From: Klebsiella africana
GTDB lineage: Bacteria > Pseudomonadota > Gammaproteobacteria > Enterobacterales > Enterobacteriaceae
Reading direction: 5' to 3'
DNA length: 64,000 bases
NCBI RefSeq assembly: GCF_020526085.1
Contig: NZ_CP084874.1
Coordinates: forward strand, 3,782,001-3,846,000
In this document: piece by piece, positions 8,110 through 16,984 of the stretch
Position numbering within the stretch: position 1 is the first letter of the stretch
Layout: each line of letters starts with the position of its first letter
Made by a program: the position numbers and the translations under genes
Notes under the pieces: generated by a model
The model's input: the letters and a program-made list of their open reading frames with translations, nothing else
What the model was told of the DNA's origin: nothing
The model's database searches: none

Positions 8110-9528
8110 ATGTCCCGTATTCCTCAACAACTCACCATGGGCGTCATTATTGGCAACCGGGGATTTTTCCCCAGCTATCTGGTCGCCGAAGCGCGCGAAC
8201 AGGCGGTAGCGCTGTTTAGCCGCCTTGGGATTAACACTATTATGCTTGATCCATCCCAGACGGAACTGGGTGGCGTGGAAACCCGGCAGGATGCCAAAAT
8301 TTGCGCCGAGCTGTTCCGCAGCCACCGCGACAATATTCACGGTGTCGTGGTGCTGTTACCCAACTTTGGTGATGAAAAAGCCATCGCCGAAACGTTGCGC
8401 CTCTCCGGTCTCAACGTCCCGGTGCTTATTCAGGCCGAAGAGGATAATCTGGATAAAATGGGGTTGTCGACGCGCCGCGATAGCTTTTGCGGCAAAATTT
8501 CCCTTTGCAACAACCTGCGCCAGTACGGTATCCCGTTTACGCTGACCACCCAGCACGTTTGCGCGCTCAGCGGCGAGGTGTTTGAGCAGGATCTCCGGCG
8601 CTTCACGCAGATATGTCGCGTGGTGAACAGTATGCGCGGCGTGCGCGTTGGCGCGATTGGCGCCCGTCCAGCGGGCTTTAACACCGTTCGCTACAGTGAA
8701 AAACTGCTCGAACGTTTAGGCATCGCAGTGGAAACGTTAGATCTCTCAGAGGTATTTACCCGGATTAAAGCCTTGCGTGATGACGATATTCGTGTAGATG
8801 AGAAGCGCCGCCTGCTGATCGATAATGCCGACGCCAGCGGTATTCCGGAAGATAAACTGATCACCATGGCGAAACTGTTTGTGGTCCTGAGCGAGTGGAT
8901 TGTTGCCAACGACATCGACACCACCGCAATTCAGTGCTGGACCTCGCTGCAGGAAAATCTGGGGATTAACGTCTGCTCCATCATGAGCGTGATGTCCGGA
9001 CAACTGATGCCAAGCGCCTGTGAGGTCGATGTCATGGGCGCGCTCTCCATGTACGCGCTCGCCAGCAGCAACCTGAGCCCCGCCTCGATCGCGGACTGGA
9101 ACAATAACTTCGGCGACGATCGCGATAAATGTGTGCTGTTCCATTGTGGGAACTTTGCCTCGGCCAGCCTTGAGTCGCCGCACATGGGAACGGCCGATAT
9201 CATCGGCACCACCGTCGGCAAAGAAAACACCTGCGGTGCCGTGCATGGTCGCATGAAAAGCGGCGCGCTGACCTATTTTCGCCTCAGCACTGACGACCTG
9301 ACTGGCGAAATCAAGGCCTACGTCGGAGAAGGTCAGTCAGTTGACGATCCCCTCGATACGGTAGGCTGTCGGGCGGTCATTCAGGTTCCCCACCTGGAAA
9401 ATCTGCTGTCGTGGATCTGCCGCAACGGCTTTGAGCACCATGTCGCGATGAACCATTCTGCCAGTGCCGCAATTTTGCACGAGGCATTTACGCGCTACCT
9501 GGGCGTGTCGACCTATCTCCACCAGTAA
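8110..9528 (+). CDS. L-fucose/L-arabinose isomerase-family sugar isomerase
   Basis: 472 residues. The order and spacing of segments match the FucI/AraA fold family: an N-terminal domain with GVVVLLPNFGDEKAIAETL, a middle domain with AIQCWTSLQENLGINVCSIMS, and a C-terminal part rich in acidic and histidine residues (VLFHCGNFASASLES, CGAVHGRMKSG, HHVAMNHSASAAILHEA). Members interconvert aldoses and ketoses using Mn2+. It lies after the transketolase genes and 14 nt before a sugar kinase gene, so it probably makes the ketose that the kinase phosphorylates. The exact sugar is unknown. It is shorter and more divergent than true FucI (about 590 residues) or AraA (about 500), so I assign no gene symbol. 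Confidence 0.85.
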   Translation: MSRIPQQLTMGVIIGNRGFFPSYLVAEAREQAVALFSRLGINTIMLDPSQTELGGVETRQDAKICAELFRSHRDNIHGVVVLLPNFGDEKAIAETLRLSGLNVPVLIQAEEDNLDKMGLSTRRDSFCGKISLCNNLRQYGIPFTLTTQHVCALSGEVFEQDLRRFTQICRVVNSMRGVRVGAIGARPAGFNTVRYSEKLLERLGIAVETLDLSEVFTRIKALRDDDIRVDEKRRLLIDNADASGIPEDKLITMAKLFVVLSEWIVANDIDTTAIQCWTSLQENLGINVCSIMSVMSGQLMPSACEVDVMGALSMYALASSNLSPASIADWNNNFGDDRDKCVLFHCGNFASASLESPHMGTADIIGTTVGKENTCGAVHGRMKSGALTYFRLSTDDLTGEIKAYVGEGQSVDDPLDTVGCRAVIQVPHLENLLSWICRNGFEHHVAMNHSASAAILHEAFTRYLGVSTYLHQ

Positions 9529-9542
9529 GGCCGGAGGCCGCT

Positions 9543-11042
9543 ATGTCGGTAAACAAGGATATTATTATTGCCCTCGATGAGGGCACAACCAATGCCAAAG
9601 CCGTTGCCTTCGACAGTCACGGGCGGGTAATTGCGCAATTTTCCCGCGCGCTTGAGATCGCTACGCCGCAGGAGGGGTGGGTAGAACAGTCAGCGGAGCT
9701 TCTACTTGCCGCGTCGCTGGAGGTGATTTCTCGCACAGTGGCTGCCGTTGGCGCGGAGCGTGTGGCGGCCCTGGCGATCAGCAACCAGCGCGAAACCGTC
9801 GTGGGCTGGTATCGGGAAACGGGCGAGGCTATAGCGCCCGCCCTGAGCTGGCAATGTGCACGTACTGCCGCATTTTGCCACATGCTGCGTGAACAAGGTC
9901 ATGAGCCGCAGATCAAGGCGGTAACCGGCCTGCCAGTCGCCCCGCTCTTTTCCGCCTCGAAAATGCGCTGGCTGCTGGACCACACTCCGGATGGCCTGAA
10001 GCGGGCGAAAGATGGCGAGATTTGCCTCGGTACGGTGGATAGCTGGCTACTCTGGCACCTGACGCAAGGCCAGCATTTTTGTTGTGATTACGCCAACGCG
10101 TCTCGTACACAGCTCATGAGTTTGCAAACAGCGGACTGGGATACCGATATGCTCGCCCTGTTTGGCATTCCGCGTGCAGCACTCCCGGCGATTAAACCTT
10201 CGAGCGGCCTGTTTGGTTACACCGCGGGTTTAGCCACCCTCCCCGATGGGATCCCGGTAATGGCGATGATTGGCGATTCACATGCCGCCCTTTTCGCCCA
10301 CGGTCTGGGCGCCGCCGGTTGTGTTAAAGCCACTTACGGTACAGGGACCTCGGTGATGGCGCCCGTCGATTCGGTGGCGTGTCACGTCAGCAATCTCGCC
10401 ACCACGGTGGCCTGGCATGACGGAGAAAAGCTGGTCTACGCACTCGAGGGGAACATCCCCCATACCGGCGATGCGGTGGCGTGGATGGCCGACAGTACCG
10501 GATTGAGCGAACGCTCTCCCGCCGAACTGGCCCAGGCGCTGAATGCGCTGCCTCGTTCGGTAGATTCCACCTTAGGCGTCTTTTTTGTCCCGGCGCTCAC
10601 CGGCATGGGCGCCCCCTGGTGGGACGATAAGGCCCGCGGTTTGATCCATGGATTAAGCCGGGGCGTGAAGCGGGCCCATCTCATTCGTGCCGCGCTCGAG
10701 TCAATTACCTACCAGATTGCCGATGTAATCACTGCGATGCGTGCCCATCATGGCTTTACGCTCAACACGCTGCTGGTGGATGGGGGCCCCACCAAAAACG
10801 ACTGGTTAATGCAGTACCAGGCCGACCTGCTGGGGTGTCCGGTGATGCGCAGCGATGTGGCCGAGCTGTCAGCGACCGGTGCGGCACTGCTGGCGCGTAA
10901 AGCGTTGCACAAGCTGACGGTGGCAGAGCTTCAGCCCTTTTTGCCAGAACACATTACTTATGCACCAGACCTGCTCCGGCATCATCGGCTTGTGCAGCGA
11001 TGGCAGTGCTGGCAACACGCGGTGACGCTGGCAAGACGCTGA
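9543..11042 (+). CDS. FGGY-family carbohydrate kinase
   Basis: 499 residues, the normal FGGY length. The N-terminal phosphate loop ALDEGTTNAKAVAFD, the glycerol-kinase-like ISNQRETVVGW, the central GTGTSVMAP and the C-terminal VDGGPTKNDWLMQYQADLLG are all present. The family phosphorylates ketoses or polyols with ATP in the cytoplasm. The gene is last in the operon, 14 nt after the isomerase. The expected order is aldose to ketose (isomerase), ketose phosphate (this enzyme), then two-carbon transfer (split transketolase). Apulose kinase of the D-apiose pathway is also an FGGY enzyme; whether this is its counterpart needs a phylogeny. Confidence 0.9.
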   Translation: MSVNKDIIIALDEGTTNAKAVAFDSHGRVIAQFSRALEIATPQEGWVEQSAELLLAASLEVISRTVAAVGAERVAALAISNQRETVVGWYRETGEAIAPALSWQCARTAAFCHMLREQGHEPQIKAVTGLPVAPLFSASKMRWLLDHTPDGLKRAKDGEICLGTVDSWLLWHLTQGQHFCCDYANASRTQLMSLQTADWDTDMLALFGIPRAALPAIKPSSGLFGYTAGLATLPDGIPVMAMIGDSHAALFAHGLGAAGCVKATYGTGTSVMAPVDSVACHVSNLATTVAWHDGEKLVYALEGNIPHTGDAVAWMADSTGLSERSPAELAQALNALPRSVDSTLGVFFVPALTGMGAPWWDDKARGLIHGLSRGVKRAHLIRAALESITYQIADVITAMRAHHGFTLNTLLVDGGPTKNDWLMQYQADLLGCPVMRSDVAELSATGAALLARKALHKLTVAELQPFLPEHITYAPDLLRHHRLVQRWQCWQHAVTLARR

Positions 11043-11050
11043 GCGCAACC

Positions 11051-11080
11051 CAGCCGGGCGATAACGTCTTCGTCCGGCTG
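11051..11080. terminator. Hairpin between converging kinase and GST genes
   Basis: CAGCCGG at 11051 pairs with CCGGCTG ending at 11080, in the 59-bp gap between two genes that end toward each other. It resembles a REP-type palindrome and may block read-through from both sides. No T-run is present. Confidence 0.4.
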
Positions 11081-11101
11081 CAATCCAACGCCCCCCTGCC
11101 G

Positions 11102-11707
11102 TTAAACCAGCGGATACTGTTGAAACGCCGGCAGCGCCTCTCCTTTCTCCGCCAGGGCGCGGATATGCGGAAACGCCGCGGCCGACACCACCGCCGGGAT
11201 CATCAACTGGATAAAGGACCAGACCACCGTGCTAGTGACCATCACCTGGTCCGGCTGCGCGGCGACAGCGCGGTCTGCCAGCCGGGCGTCCCACTCCCGA
11301 CAGGCGGCGAGCAGTTGGCCGGTCACCCGGGCTATCCACGGCTGATGCTGCTTCTCTTCCGGCCGCAGACGGTGCTCATAAACGTGCTGGACCGCTTTTT
11401 CACTGGCGGCGAGGATCACCCCCAGCAGGTGCAGATCGCGGGCCAGCGCGTCAGGGTGCGCGGGAAGCAGCCGGTGCCCGGCCGGATTGGTCGTTTCGAA
11501 ATAATGGAGGATCAGCGTGGAGTCCATCAGCTGCGTCCCGTCATCGAGCACCACAGTCGGCGCCTTAACCACCGGATTAATACGGGAAAATTCGTCAAAG
11601 CCGCTAAAGACCGAGAGCGGCAGGCTCTCGAATTCCACGCCATAGAGCGCCAGAGAAACCGCCACGCGTCTTACATAAGGTGAATCCATCATACCAATGA
11701 GTTTCAT
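11102..11707 (-). CDS. Glutathione S-transferase family protein
   Basis: 201 residues from ATG 11707; AGGAG lies 5 nt upstream, while the GTG two codons earlier overlaps that ribosome-binding site and is a poor start. The N-terminal thioredoxin-like domain begins MKLIGMMDSPYVRRVAVSLA, with the SPYVRRV segment at the place of the catalytic Ser/Cys, then NPVVKAPTVVLDDGTQLMDSTLILHYFE, which holds the cis-proline and glutathione-binding ES/DS motif. The C-terminal half is helical, as in GSTs. The likely role is glutathione-dependent chemistry in the cytoplasm; the substrate is unknown. It is divergent from the LysR gene, and a LysR-type box lies in the shared control region. Confidence 0.85.
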   Translation of the reverse strand: MKLIGMMDSPYVRRVAVSLALYGVEFESLPLSVFSGFDEFSRINPVVKAPTVVLDDGTQLMDSTLILHYFETTNPAGHRLLPAHPDALARDLHLLGVILAASEKAVQHVYEHRLRPEEKQHQPWIARVTGQLLAACREWDARLADRAVAAQPDQVMVTSTVVWSFIQLMIPAVVSAAAFPHIRALAEKGEALPAFQQYPLV

Positions 11708-11794
11708 CGTCACTCCTGCCTGCGATAAAGGGGTTGCGGCTTTACCTTACTGGAAAACCGAGGCCGCGAATATCACCGGATACTTACCGAAATG

Positions 11795-11809
11795 GTTAGT
11801 CAAACTAAC
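11795..11809. promoter_or_regulatory. LysR-type box GTTAGTcaaACTAAC
   Basis: A perfect inverted repeat with 6-bp arms and a 3-bp spacer fits the T-N11-A pattern of LysR-type regulators. It lies in the 252-bp interval between the divergent GST and lysR genes, 88 bp from the GST start. It is the likely binding site of the adjacent regulator. Confidence 0.5.
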
Positions 11810-11959
11810 AGATTGGGATTCGCGGTAGCCCTCCTGTTCCCCTTGTGCTATACCGACTGAGGCAGCATTTTGCCCCTTTTCAGCCTGTTCGCGGCGGCGT
11901 TAAAACCCGCTAACCCGGTAGTAACGTTAACGTATCGACTCACTGACAGAGAGATCACC

Positions 11960-12853
11960 ATGGCAGATTTTCCCCCGGTCGCCAGCCTGCGCAGCTTTGA
12001 GGCGGTGGCGCGCCTGGGCAGCGTAACGCAGGCCGCCCGCGAGATGAGCGTGACCCATTCGGCGGTCAGCCAGCACATCAAACAGCTGGAAGCCCTGGTC
12101 GGCGTCACGCTCTTTATCCGCCACGGTCGCGGAGTGCGCATCACGGAAGAAGGCCGGCTCTATGCCCTGCAAATCCGCGAGGCGTTACAGCACATCGCCG
12201 ACGCCACGCGCATGGTGCAGATCAAACCCCGCACCCTGGAAGTGACCCTGGCGACGCTCCCCTCCTTTGGCTGCCACTGGCTGCTGCCGCGGCTGGCGCG
12301 CTTTCAGGCGCGGCATCCGCAGATCGCGGTGCGCCTGCTGACCAGCCTGGCGGTGGTTAACCTGCAGCAGGAGGGTGTCGATCTGGCCATTCGCATGGGG
12401 CAAGGCGACTGGGAGGGGATGGAAAGCCGGCATCTGTTTGCCGATGAACAGCTGGTGGTGGCCGCGCCGCACTATCGCGGCGGCAACCTGCCGACCACTC
12501 CGCAGGCGATCGCCGCCAGCGATATTATTTTTTCCATGGAGTCCTGGAACGCCTGGTGCAGCCAGGCGGGGCTGGAAAAGGCGATCGTCCCCGCGGGCCT
12601 GCGCCTGAACGACTCCAATCTGGTGCTGGAGGCGGTTCGCCTGGGGGCTGGCGTGGCGCTGGAGCGGCGCTCCCTGGTGGCGGGAGCGATAGCCCGCGGC
12701 GAGCTGGTGCAGCTTACCGCCATCACCGTCCCCTACCCCTGGCACTACTGGCTAACCGTCTCCCCGCCGGCGGAGAACCGTCCGGAAGTCGCCCGGTTCA
12801 TCGCCTGGCTGGAGGAAGAGATCGCCCTCTGGCGCCAGCAGATCAGCGCTTAG
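11960..12853 (+). CDS. LysR-family transcriptional regulator, GcvA-like
   Basis: 297 residues from ATG 11960 (MADFPPVASLRSFEAVARLG), the usual start for this subfamily; in-frame codons upstream would put non-conserved sequence before the HTH. The winged HTH covers about residues 8-65 (GSVTQAAREMSVTHSAVSQHIKQLE in sense). The substrate-binding domain follows, with VTLATLPSFGCHWLLPRL and VDLAIRMGQGDWEGMESRHL, typical of the GcvA/AmpR branch. It is divergent from the GST gene, which it probably controls through the palindrome at 11795. Its stop codon shares the four bases TTAG with the stop of the converging channel gene. Confidence 0.88.
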   Translation: MADFPPVASLRSFEAVARLGSVTQAAREMSVTHSAVSQHIKQLEALVGVTLFIRHGRGVRITEEGRLYALQIREALQHIADATRMVQIKPRTLEVTLATLPSFGCHWLLPRLARFQARHPQIAVRLLTSLAVVNLQQEGVDLAIRMGQGDWEGMESRHLFADEQLVVAAPHYRGGNLPTTPQAIAASDIIFSMESWNAWCSQAGLEKAIVPAGLRLNDSNLVLEAVRLGAGVALERRSLVAGAIARGELVQLTAITVPYPWHYWLTVSPPAENRPEVARFIAWLEEEIALWRQQISA

Positions 12854-14106
12854 CCTTCGGCCGACGGCGGCAGGCCTGTCCGGGCGGCATGCTCCTGGGA
12901 GAGACGCCAGAAATCGTGGCCAGCGGGATACTGATAGAGGCGCAGGGAGAACTGCCCGGCCACCGCGGTGATGTACTCAAATATCGCCGACTGGGTGTTT
13001 TCGTAGTCTTTCCATAGCGTTGAGGTGGTGAAGCAGTAAATCTCCAGCGGGATGCCCGAGGGCGACGGTTTCAGCGTTCTCGCCACAATGTACATCTCCT
13101 TAATAATATCCGGCCGCTCGGCGAGATAGTGCATCAGATAGTGGCGAAACAGGGTCAGGTTGGTTAGCCCGTTATCGACAAACCAGCGGTCCGCTACGCC
13201 GCCGGGATCCCGGCCGTCGAGCAGCGTCGCCAGAGGCTCACTCACCCCGCGGATGGTCAGCATCGAGGAGAGCATCTCCTGGTCGAGAAAACGCACCGAG
13301 TGCTGATCGATGGCGATACTGCGCATGATCCGCCGCGCCCCGGAGGAGAACATCGCCTGCCAGTTGGTATAGGTCTCGGTGAGGAAATTCTTGGTCGGGA
13401 TACGGGAGATGGTATTGTCCCAGTTGCGGATGGTAATGGTGTGCAGCGCGATATCCGTCACCTCACCGCTGAGGTTCTTGTCAGGCATTTCAATCCAGTC
13501 CCCCAGCTGGAGCACGTCGTTGGACGACAGCTGAACGTTCGCCACCAGCGACAGCAGGGTATGCTGGAACACGATCATCAGCACCGCCGCCACGGCCCCC
13601 AGACTGGAGATAATAATGATCGGCGATTTGTTCGACATCACGGCGAGGATCATAATCGCCGCGAGAATGTGGACTAAGATTTTGCCTATCTGGATATAGC
13701 CCTTAATGGAATGATTTTTACGTTTGGTCTTTCGCAGATAGGAGCTGTTGACAATATCCAGCATCTCGTTGAAAAACACCGACATAAAAATAAAAAACAA
13801 GATCCCGCAGATGGTATTAATCGCCGTCACCAGCGATGCCGGCATCGCCGGCATAAACTGCAGAACGTAATAGACGATAATAACCGGAATGAAATTGGAC
13901 AGCTTTTCGGCGATGCGTCGATCCTTCTCCAGCGGCACATCCTGTTTGTGGCTACTAAAGAAGACCTTACGCACCACTTTAATCAGCAAGAACTTGCATA
14001 AAAGATGGGCAAATATGCCGGAGAGCAGCAGCAGAATAAGATTAAACCCCACCGCCAGCGCCGGATTACTCTCAATAAACGTCAGTAGATGATTCACATA
14101 CGCCAT
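12850..14106 (-). CDS. Mechanosensitive ion channel family protein (MscS family, YbdG-like)
   Basis: 418 residues with about five N-terminal membrane helices, then the MscS pore and beta domains: SLGAVAAVLMIVFQHTLLSLVANVQ is the pore-lining helix region, and LQLGDWIEMPDKNLSGEVTDIALHTITIRNWDN the Lsm-like domain. The C-terminal cytoplasmic part matches that of YbdG, and a closer YbdG is encoded at 62080-63324. The family opens under membrane tension to release solutes on osmotic downshock. The neighbours are LysR (converging, stops overlapping by 4 bp) and ivy (divergent). It may be a Klebsiella paralogue; its conductance cannot be inferred. Confidence 0.9.
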   Translation of the reverse strand: MAYVNHLLTFIESNPALAVGFNLILLLLSGIFAHLLCKFLLIKVVRKVFFSSHKQDVPLEKDRRIAEKLSNFIPVIIVYYVLQFMPAMPASLVTAINTICGILFFIFMSVFFNEMLDIVNSSYLRKTKRKNHSIKGYIQIGKILVHILAAIMILAVMSNKSPIIIISSLGAVAAVLMIVFQHTLLSLVANVQLSSNDVLQLGDWIEMPDKNLSGEVTDIALHTITIRNWDNTISRIPTKNFLTETYTNWQAMFSSGARRIMRSIAIDQHSVRFLDQEMLSSMLTIRGVSEPLATLLDGRDPGGVADRWFVDNGLTNLTLFRHYLMHYLAERPDIIKEMYIVARTLKPSPSGIPLEIYCFTTSTLWKDYENTQSAIFEYITAVAGQFSLRLYQYPAGHDFWRLSQEHAARTGLPPSAEG

Positions 14107-14330
14107 GCTTTATCGCCTGAATAACTATGCCACTTCGCTAACTGCTTTATCCCAAGGGCATATATTTGGAAAATAAATCAATCCGCATCATGGCATATCG
14201 CTTAGCGTAACGTCCATGCGCGCACCGCCTCTAATCATTCACAGAAAATATGTCAGAGTTTGCATTAATCATTCTCTACGCTCACTATAAAGAGGCTTGT
14301 TATGAGGACGGAATAAGTCCAGGAGGAAAC

Positions 14331-14777
14331 ATGTTTAAAGCTCTTACCGTTATCGTCGCCTTAGCCGCCTCCGCCAGCGTTATGGCGCAAGGCGATGTCA
14401 CGCTGAACAGTCTGGCTCACGATGCCGCCACCCGGGCGTCGTTTAACCAGATGGTCAAAGGCCATCAGCTGCCCGCCTGGGTGACCACCGGCGGCACCGG
14501 TTCGCCGGCGCAGACGGTGAAGCTGGGCAGCGAATCCTGGCAGGTGTTAAGCGCCTGCAAACCCCACGACTGCGGCCATGAACGTATCGCGGTGATCTGG
14601 TCCGAGAAAAGCCAACAGATGTCCGGCGTGTACTCGGTGGTCGATGAAAAAACCGACCAGGAGAAGCTGACCTGGCTTAACGTCAGCGATGCCCTGTCCA
14701 TCGATGGCAAAACCGTGCTGTTTGCCGCCCTCAGCGGCAGCCTCGACAACCATCCGGACGCCTTTAACTACCAGTAA
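14331..14777 (+). CDS. ivy: Inhibitor of vertebrate lysozyme (Ivy)
   Basis: 148 residues from ATG 14331, with AGGAGG 5 nt upstream. A clear Sec signal peptide (MFKALTVIVALAASASVMAQ) makes it periplasmic. The mature part matches Ivy closely, with the SACKPHDCG loop at about residues 80-88, whose histidine enters the lysozyme active site and whose cysteines form a disulphide. It then reads IAVIWSEKSQQMSGV and LTWLNVSDALSIDGKTVLFAAL. Ivy inhibits C-type lysozyme and protects cells when the outer membrane is leaky. It is monocistronic by position, divergent from the channel gene and convergent with betT across a hairpin. Confidence 0.96.
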   Translation: MFKALTVIVALAASASVMAQGDVTLNSLAHDAATRASFNQMVKGHQLPAWVTTGGTGSPAQTVKLGSESWQVLSACKPHDCGHERIAVIWSEKSQQMSGVYSVVDEKTDQEKLTWLNVSDALSIDGKTVLFAALSGSLDNHPDAFNYQ

Positions 14778-14785
14778 CGACCATC

Positions 14786-14814
14786 GCCCCCGTCAGCCTT
14801 TCCCCGACGGGGGC
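14786..14814. terminator. 9-bp GC hairpin between ivy and betT
   Basis: GCCCCCGTC and GACGGGGGC flank an 11-nt loop, 8 nt after the ivy stop and 8 nt from the betT stop on the other strand. It is probably a bidirectional terminator, although the trailing T content is low. Confidence 0.6.
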
Positions 14815-14822
14815 TCCCCTGA

Positions 14823-16856
14823 TTAGCCATCCGGGAACATCACACTGTTCCCCGGCGCTTCCCGATGCAGATGGATAAAGTTCAGGTGCCGCTCGTACTG
14901 GTCGAGAATATCGGTGATCACCTGCTCTTTGCTGTAGTCCATCAGGTCGTTACCCTGACTGCCCTCCAGCAGGAAGGTCTCCAGCCGGTAATAGGTGGAT
15001 TTCCCGCTGCGCGCCCGATAGGTAAAGCCCGGCACCGAGTACTGCTGCGGCCAGATCTTGTAGATAAAGTTCTGCTCGTCGCCCATGTGCACCAGCAGAT
15101 CGAGGTGGCCCAGGTTCTCGCCTTCTTCCGGCGGCAGGCTCTTCAGTTCCACCACGGCGCCGCGCAGCCGCAGCTCCTGGGCTACCTCCTCCATCGCCGG
15201 GTAGCACACCGTCTCCATCATCTGTTTGGTATAGCGCGTGCCCGGGTAATTCATCAGCCGCGACAGGCGCTTCTTCCAGCTCAGACGATCCTGGAGGCCC
15301 ATCGGGCGCGGGGCGGTGTCGCGACTAGCGCTGACCCGGCGGTAATCTTCCACTTTCAGGGATTTATACAGTCCGGCCATCACGAAGAAAATCACAAAGC
15401 TGAACGGCAGCCCCATGATCACCGTGGTGTTCTGCAGCGCCGAGATGCCGTTGGTCATCAACATCCCGAGAGTCAACAGACCGATGGCCACCGACCAGAA
15501 GATGCGCAGCCAGTTCGGGGCGTCGCTGTTGATGTCCTTCAGCTTCGAGGTGAAGTTCCCCAGCACCAGCGCGCCGGAGTCGGCGGAGGTGACGTAGAAC
15601 AGCAGACCGGTAATGGTCGCCACCGAGGCGCTGAAGGTAAACGCCGGATACTGCGCCAGCAGGCTGTAGAAGCCGCGCTCCGGGTGGAGCATCGCCTCCT
15701 CGGCAAAGGCCGCGTCGCCGTGGATGATCTCATACAGCGCGCTGTTGCCGAACACCGACAGCCACAGCAGAGTAAAGGTGAAGGGAATAATCAGGGTGCC
15801 CATCACAAACTGGCGGATGGTGCGCCCGCGCGAAATGCGCGCCAGGAACAGGCCCACAAATGGCGACCAGGCCACCCACCACGCCCAGAAAAAGAGCGTC
15901 CAGTTGTTCATCCACTCCACCGGCCGGTCGAAGGCGAAGCTGTTCAGCGTCATGCCCATAAAGCGATTGACGTAGTCGCCGACGTTGAGCACTAACGCAT
16001 TGAGCAGGAAGGAGGTATCGCCCATAAACAGCACGAACAGGATCAGCCCCAGCGCGAGGGCGACGTTCAGCTCGGAGAGCACGCGGATGCCCTTGTCCAC
16101 CCCGGAGGTGACCGAGATGGTGGCGATGATCACCGACAGCGCAATCAGGGCCGCTTTCGCCGCCAGCGAGTCCGGAATATCGAACAGCACGCTCAGACCG
16201 TAGTTGAGCTGCACGACGCCGATACCGAGGGTGGTGGCGATGCCGAAGATGGTGCCGATCACCGCCGCAATATCGACGCTGTGGCCGATGGGCCCATTGA
16301 TCCGTTTGCCAAAAATCGGGTACAGCGCCGAGCGGATGGTGAGTGGCAAATTATAACGATAGCTAAAGTATCCCAGCGCCATGCCCATCAGGGCATACAT
16401 CGACCAGCCGGTTAAGCCATAGTGAAACAGCGTCCAGACCATCGCCTGGCGCGCCGCCTCGATGGTCTGCCCCGCCCCTTCCGGCGGCTGCATATATTGC
16501 GTCACCGGCTCGGCGACTGAGAAGAACATCAGATCGATGCCGATCCCGGCGGCAAACAGCATCGCCGCCCAGCTTAGCAGGCTGAACTCGGGCTTGGACT
16601 GCTCCGGCCCGAGCTTCACCGAGCCGAAGCGCGAGCAGGCGATGCAGACGACGAAGACGATATACAGCGTCGCCGCCAGCAGATAGTACCAGCCGAAGGT
16701 TTTCGACACCCAGCCCAGGGTGCGCCCAATCCACTCGGCAGAAAAATCGCGAAAAAAGATCGTCATCAGGGAAAACAACAAAATCAGTCCGGCCGAGGTA
16801 TAAAAAACCACCGGATTGATTTTGTCCTTTTCTCTGTTTTGCGAAAGATCTGTCAT
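14823..16856 (-). CDS. betT: High-affinity choline transporter BetT (BCCT family)
   Basis: 677 residues, the expected length of enterobacterial BetT. About twelve membrane helices occupy the first 500 residues, with the BCCT signature region around WTLFFWAWWVAWSPFVGLFLARISRGRTIR. A long cytoplasmic C-terminal domain (about residues 510-677) in this family senses osmotic stress. It imports choline by proton symport for conversion to glycine betaine. The gene is divergent from betI-betB-betA, the classical bet arrangement. The shared 128-bp region contains the BetI dyad at 16922-16935, so both sides are expected to be repressed by BetI and relieved by choline, with osmotic induction. Confidence 0.96.
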   Translation of the reverse strand: MTDLSQNREKDKINPVVFYTSAGLILLFSLMTIFFRDFSAEWIGRTLGWVSKTFGWYYLLAATLYIVFVVCIACSRFGSVKLGPEQSKPEFSLLSWAAMLFAAGIGIDLMFFSVAEPVTQYMQPPEGAGQTIEAARQAMVWTLFHYGLTGWSMYALMGMALGYFSYRYNLPLTIRSALYPIFGKRINGPIGHSVDIAAVIGTIFGIATTLGIGVVQLNYGLSVLFDIPDSLAAKAALIALSVIIATISVTSGVDKGIRVLSELNVALALGLILFVLFMGDTSFLLNALVLNVGDYVNRFMGMTLNSFAFDRPVEWMNNWTLFFWAWWVAWSPFVGLFLARISRGRTIRQFVMGTLIIPFTFTLLWLSVFGNSALYEIIHGDAAFAEEAMLHPERGFYSLLAQYPAFTFSASVATITGLLFYVTSADSGALVLGNFTSKLKDINSDAPNWLRIFWSVAIGLLTLGMLMTNGISALQNTTVIMGLPFSFVIFFVMAGLYKSLKVEDYRRVSASRDTAPRPMGLQDRLSWKKRLSRLMNYPGTRYTKQMMETVCYPAMEEVAQELRLRGAVVELKSLPPEEGENLGHLDLLVHMGDEQNFIYKIWPQQYSVPGFTYRARSGKSTYYRLETFLLEGSQGNDLMDYSKEQVITDILDQYERHLNFIHLHREAPGNSVMFPDG

Positions 16857-16921
16857 CCAGTATCCCCACTGTTTTTGTAACTATTAAAATTCAATAACGT
16901 AACAATTAAGACACATTTTAT

Positions 16922-16935
16922 ATTGAACGTCCAAT
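16922..16935. promoter_or_regulatory. BetI operator candidate
   Basis: The dyad ATTGAACGTCCAAT lies between betT and betI and closely resembles the BetI-binding dyad known from E. coli (ATTG-N6-CAAT with an ACGT centre). It is 50 bp before the betI ATG and 66 bp before the betT start. Confidence 0.6.
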
Positions 16936-16984
16936 CAAAAACCGCTTTAATAGTTAACCAACGCTGATGAATGGAGTGGCAAAA

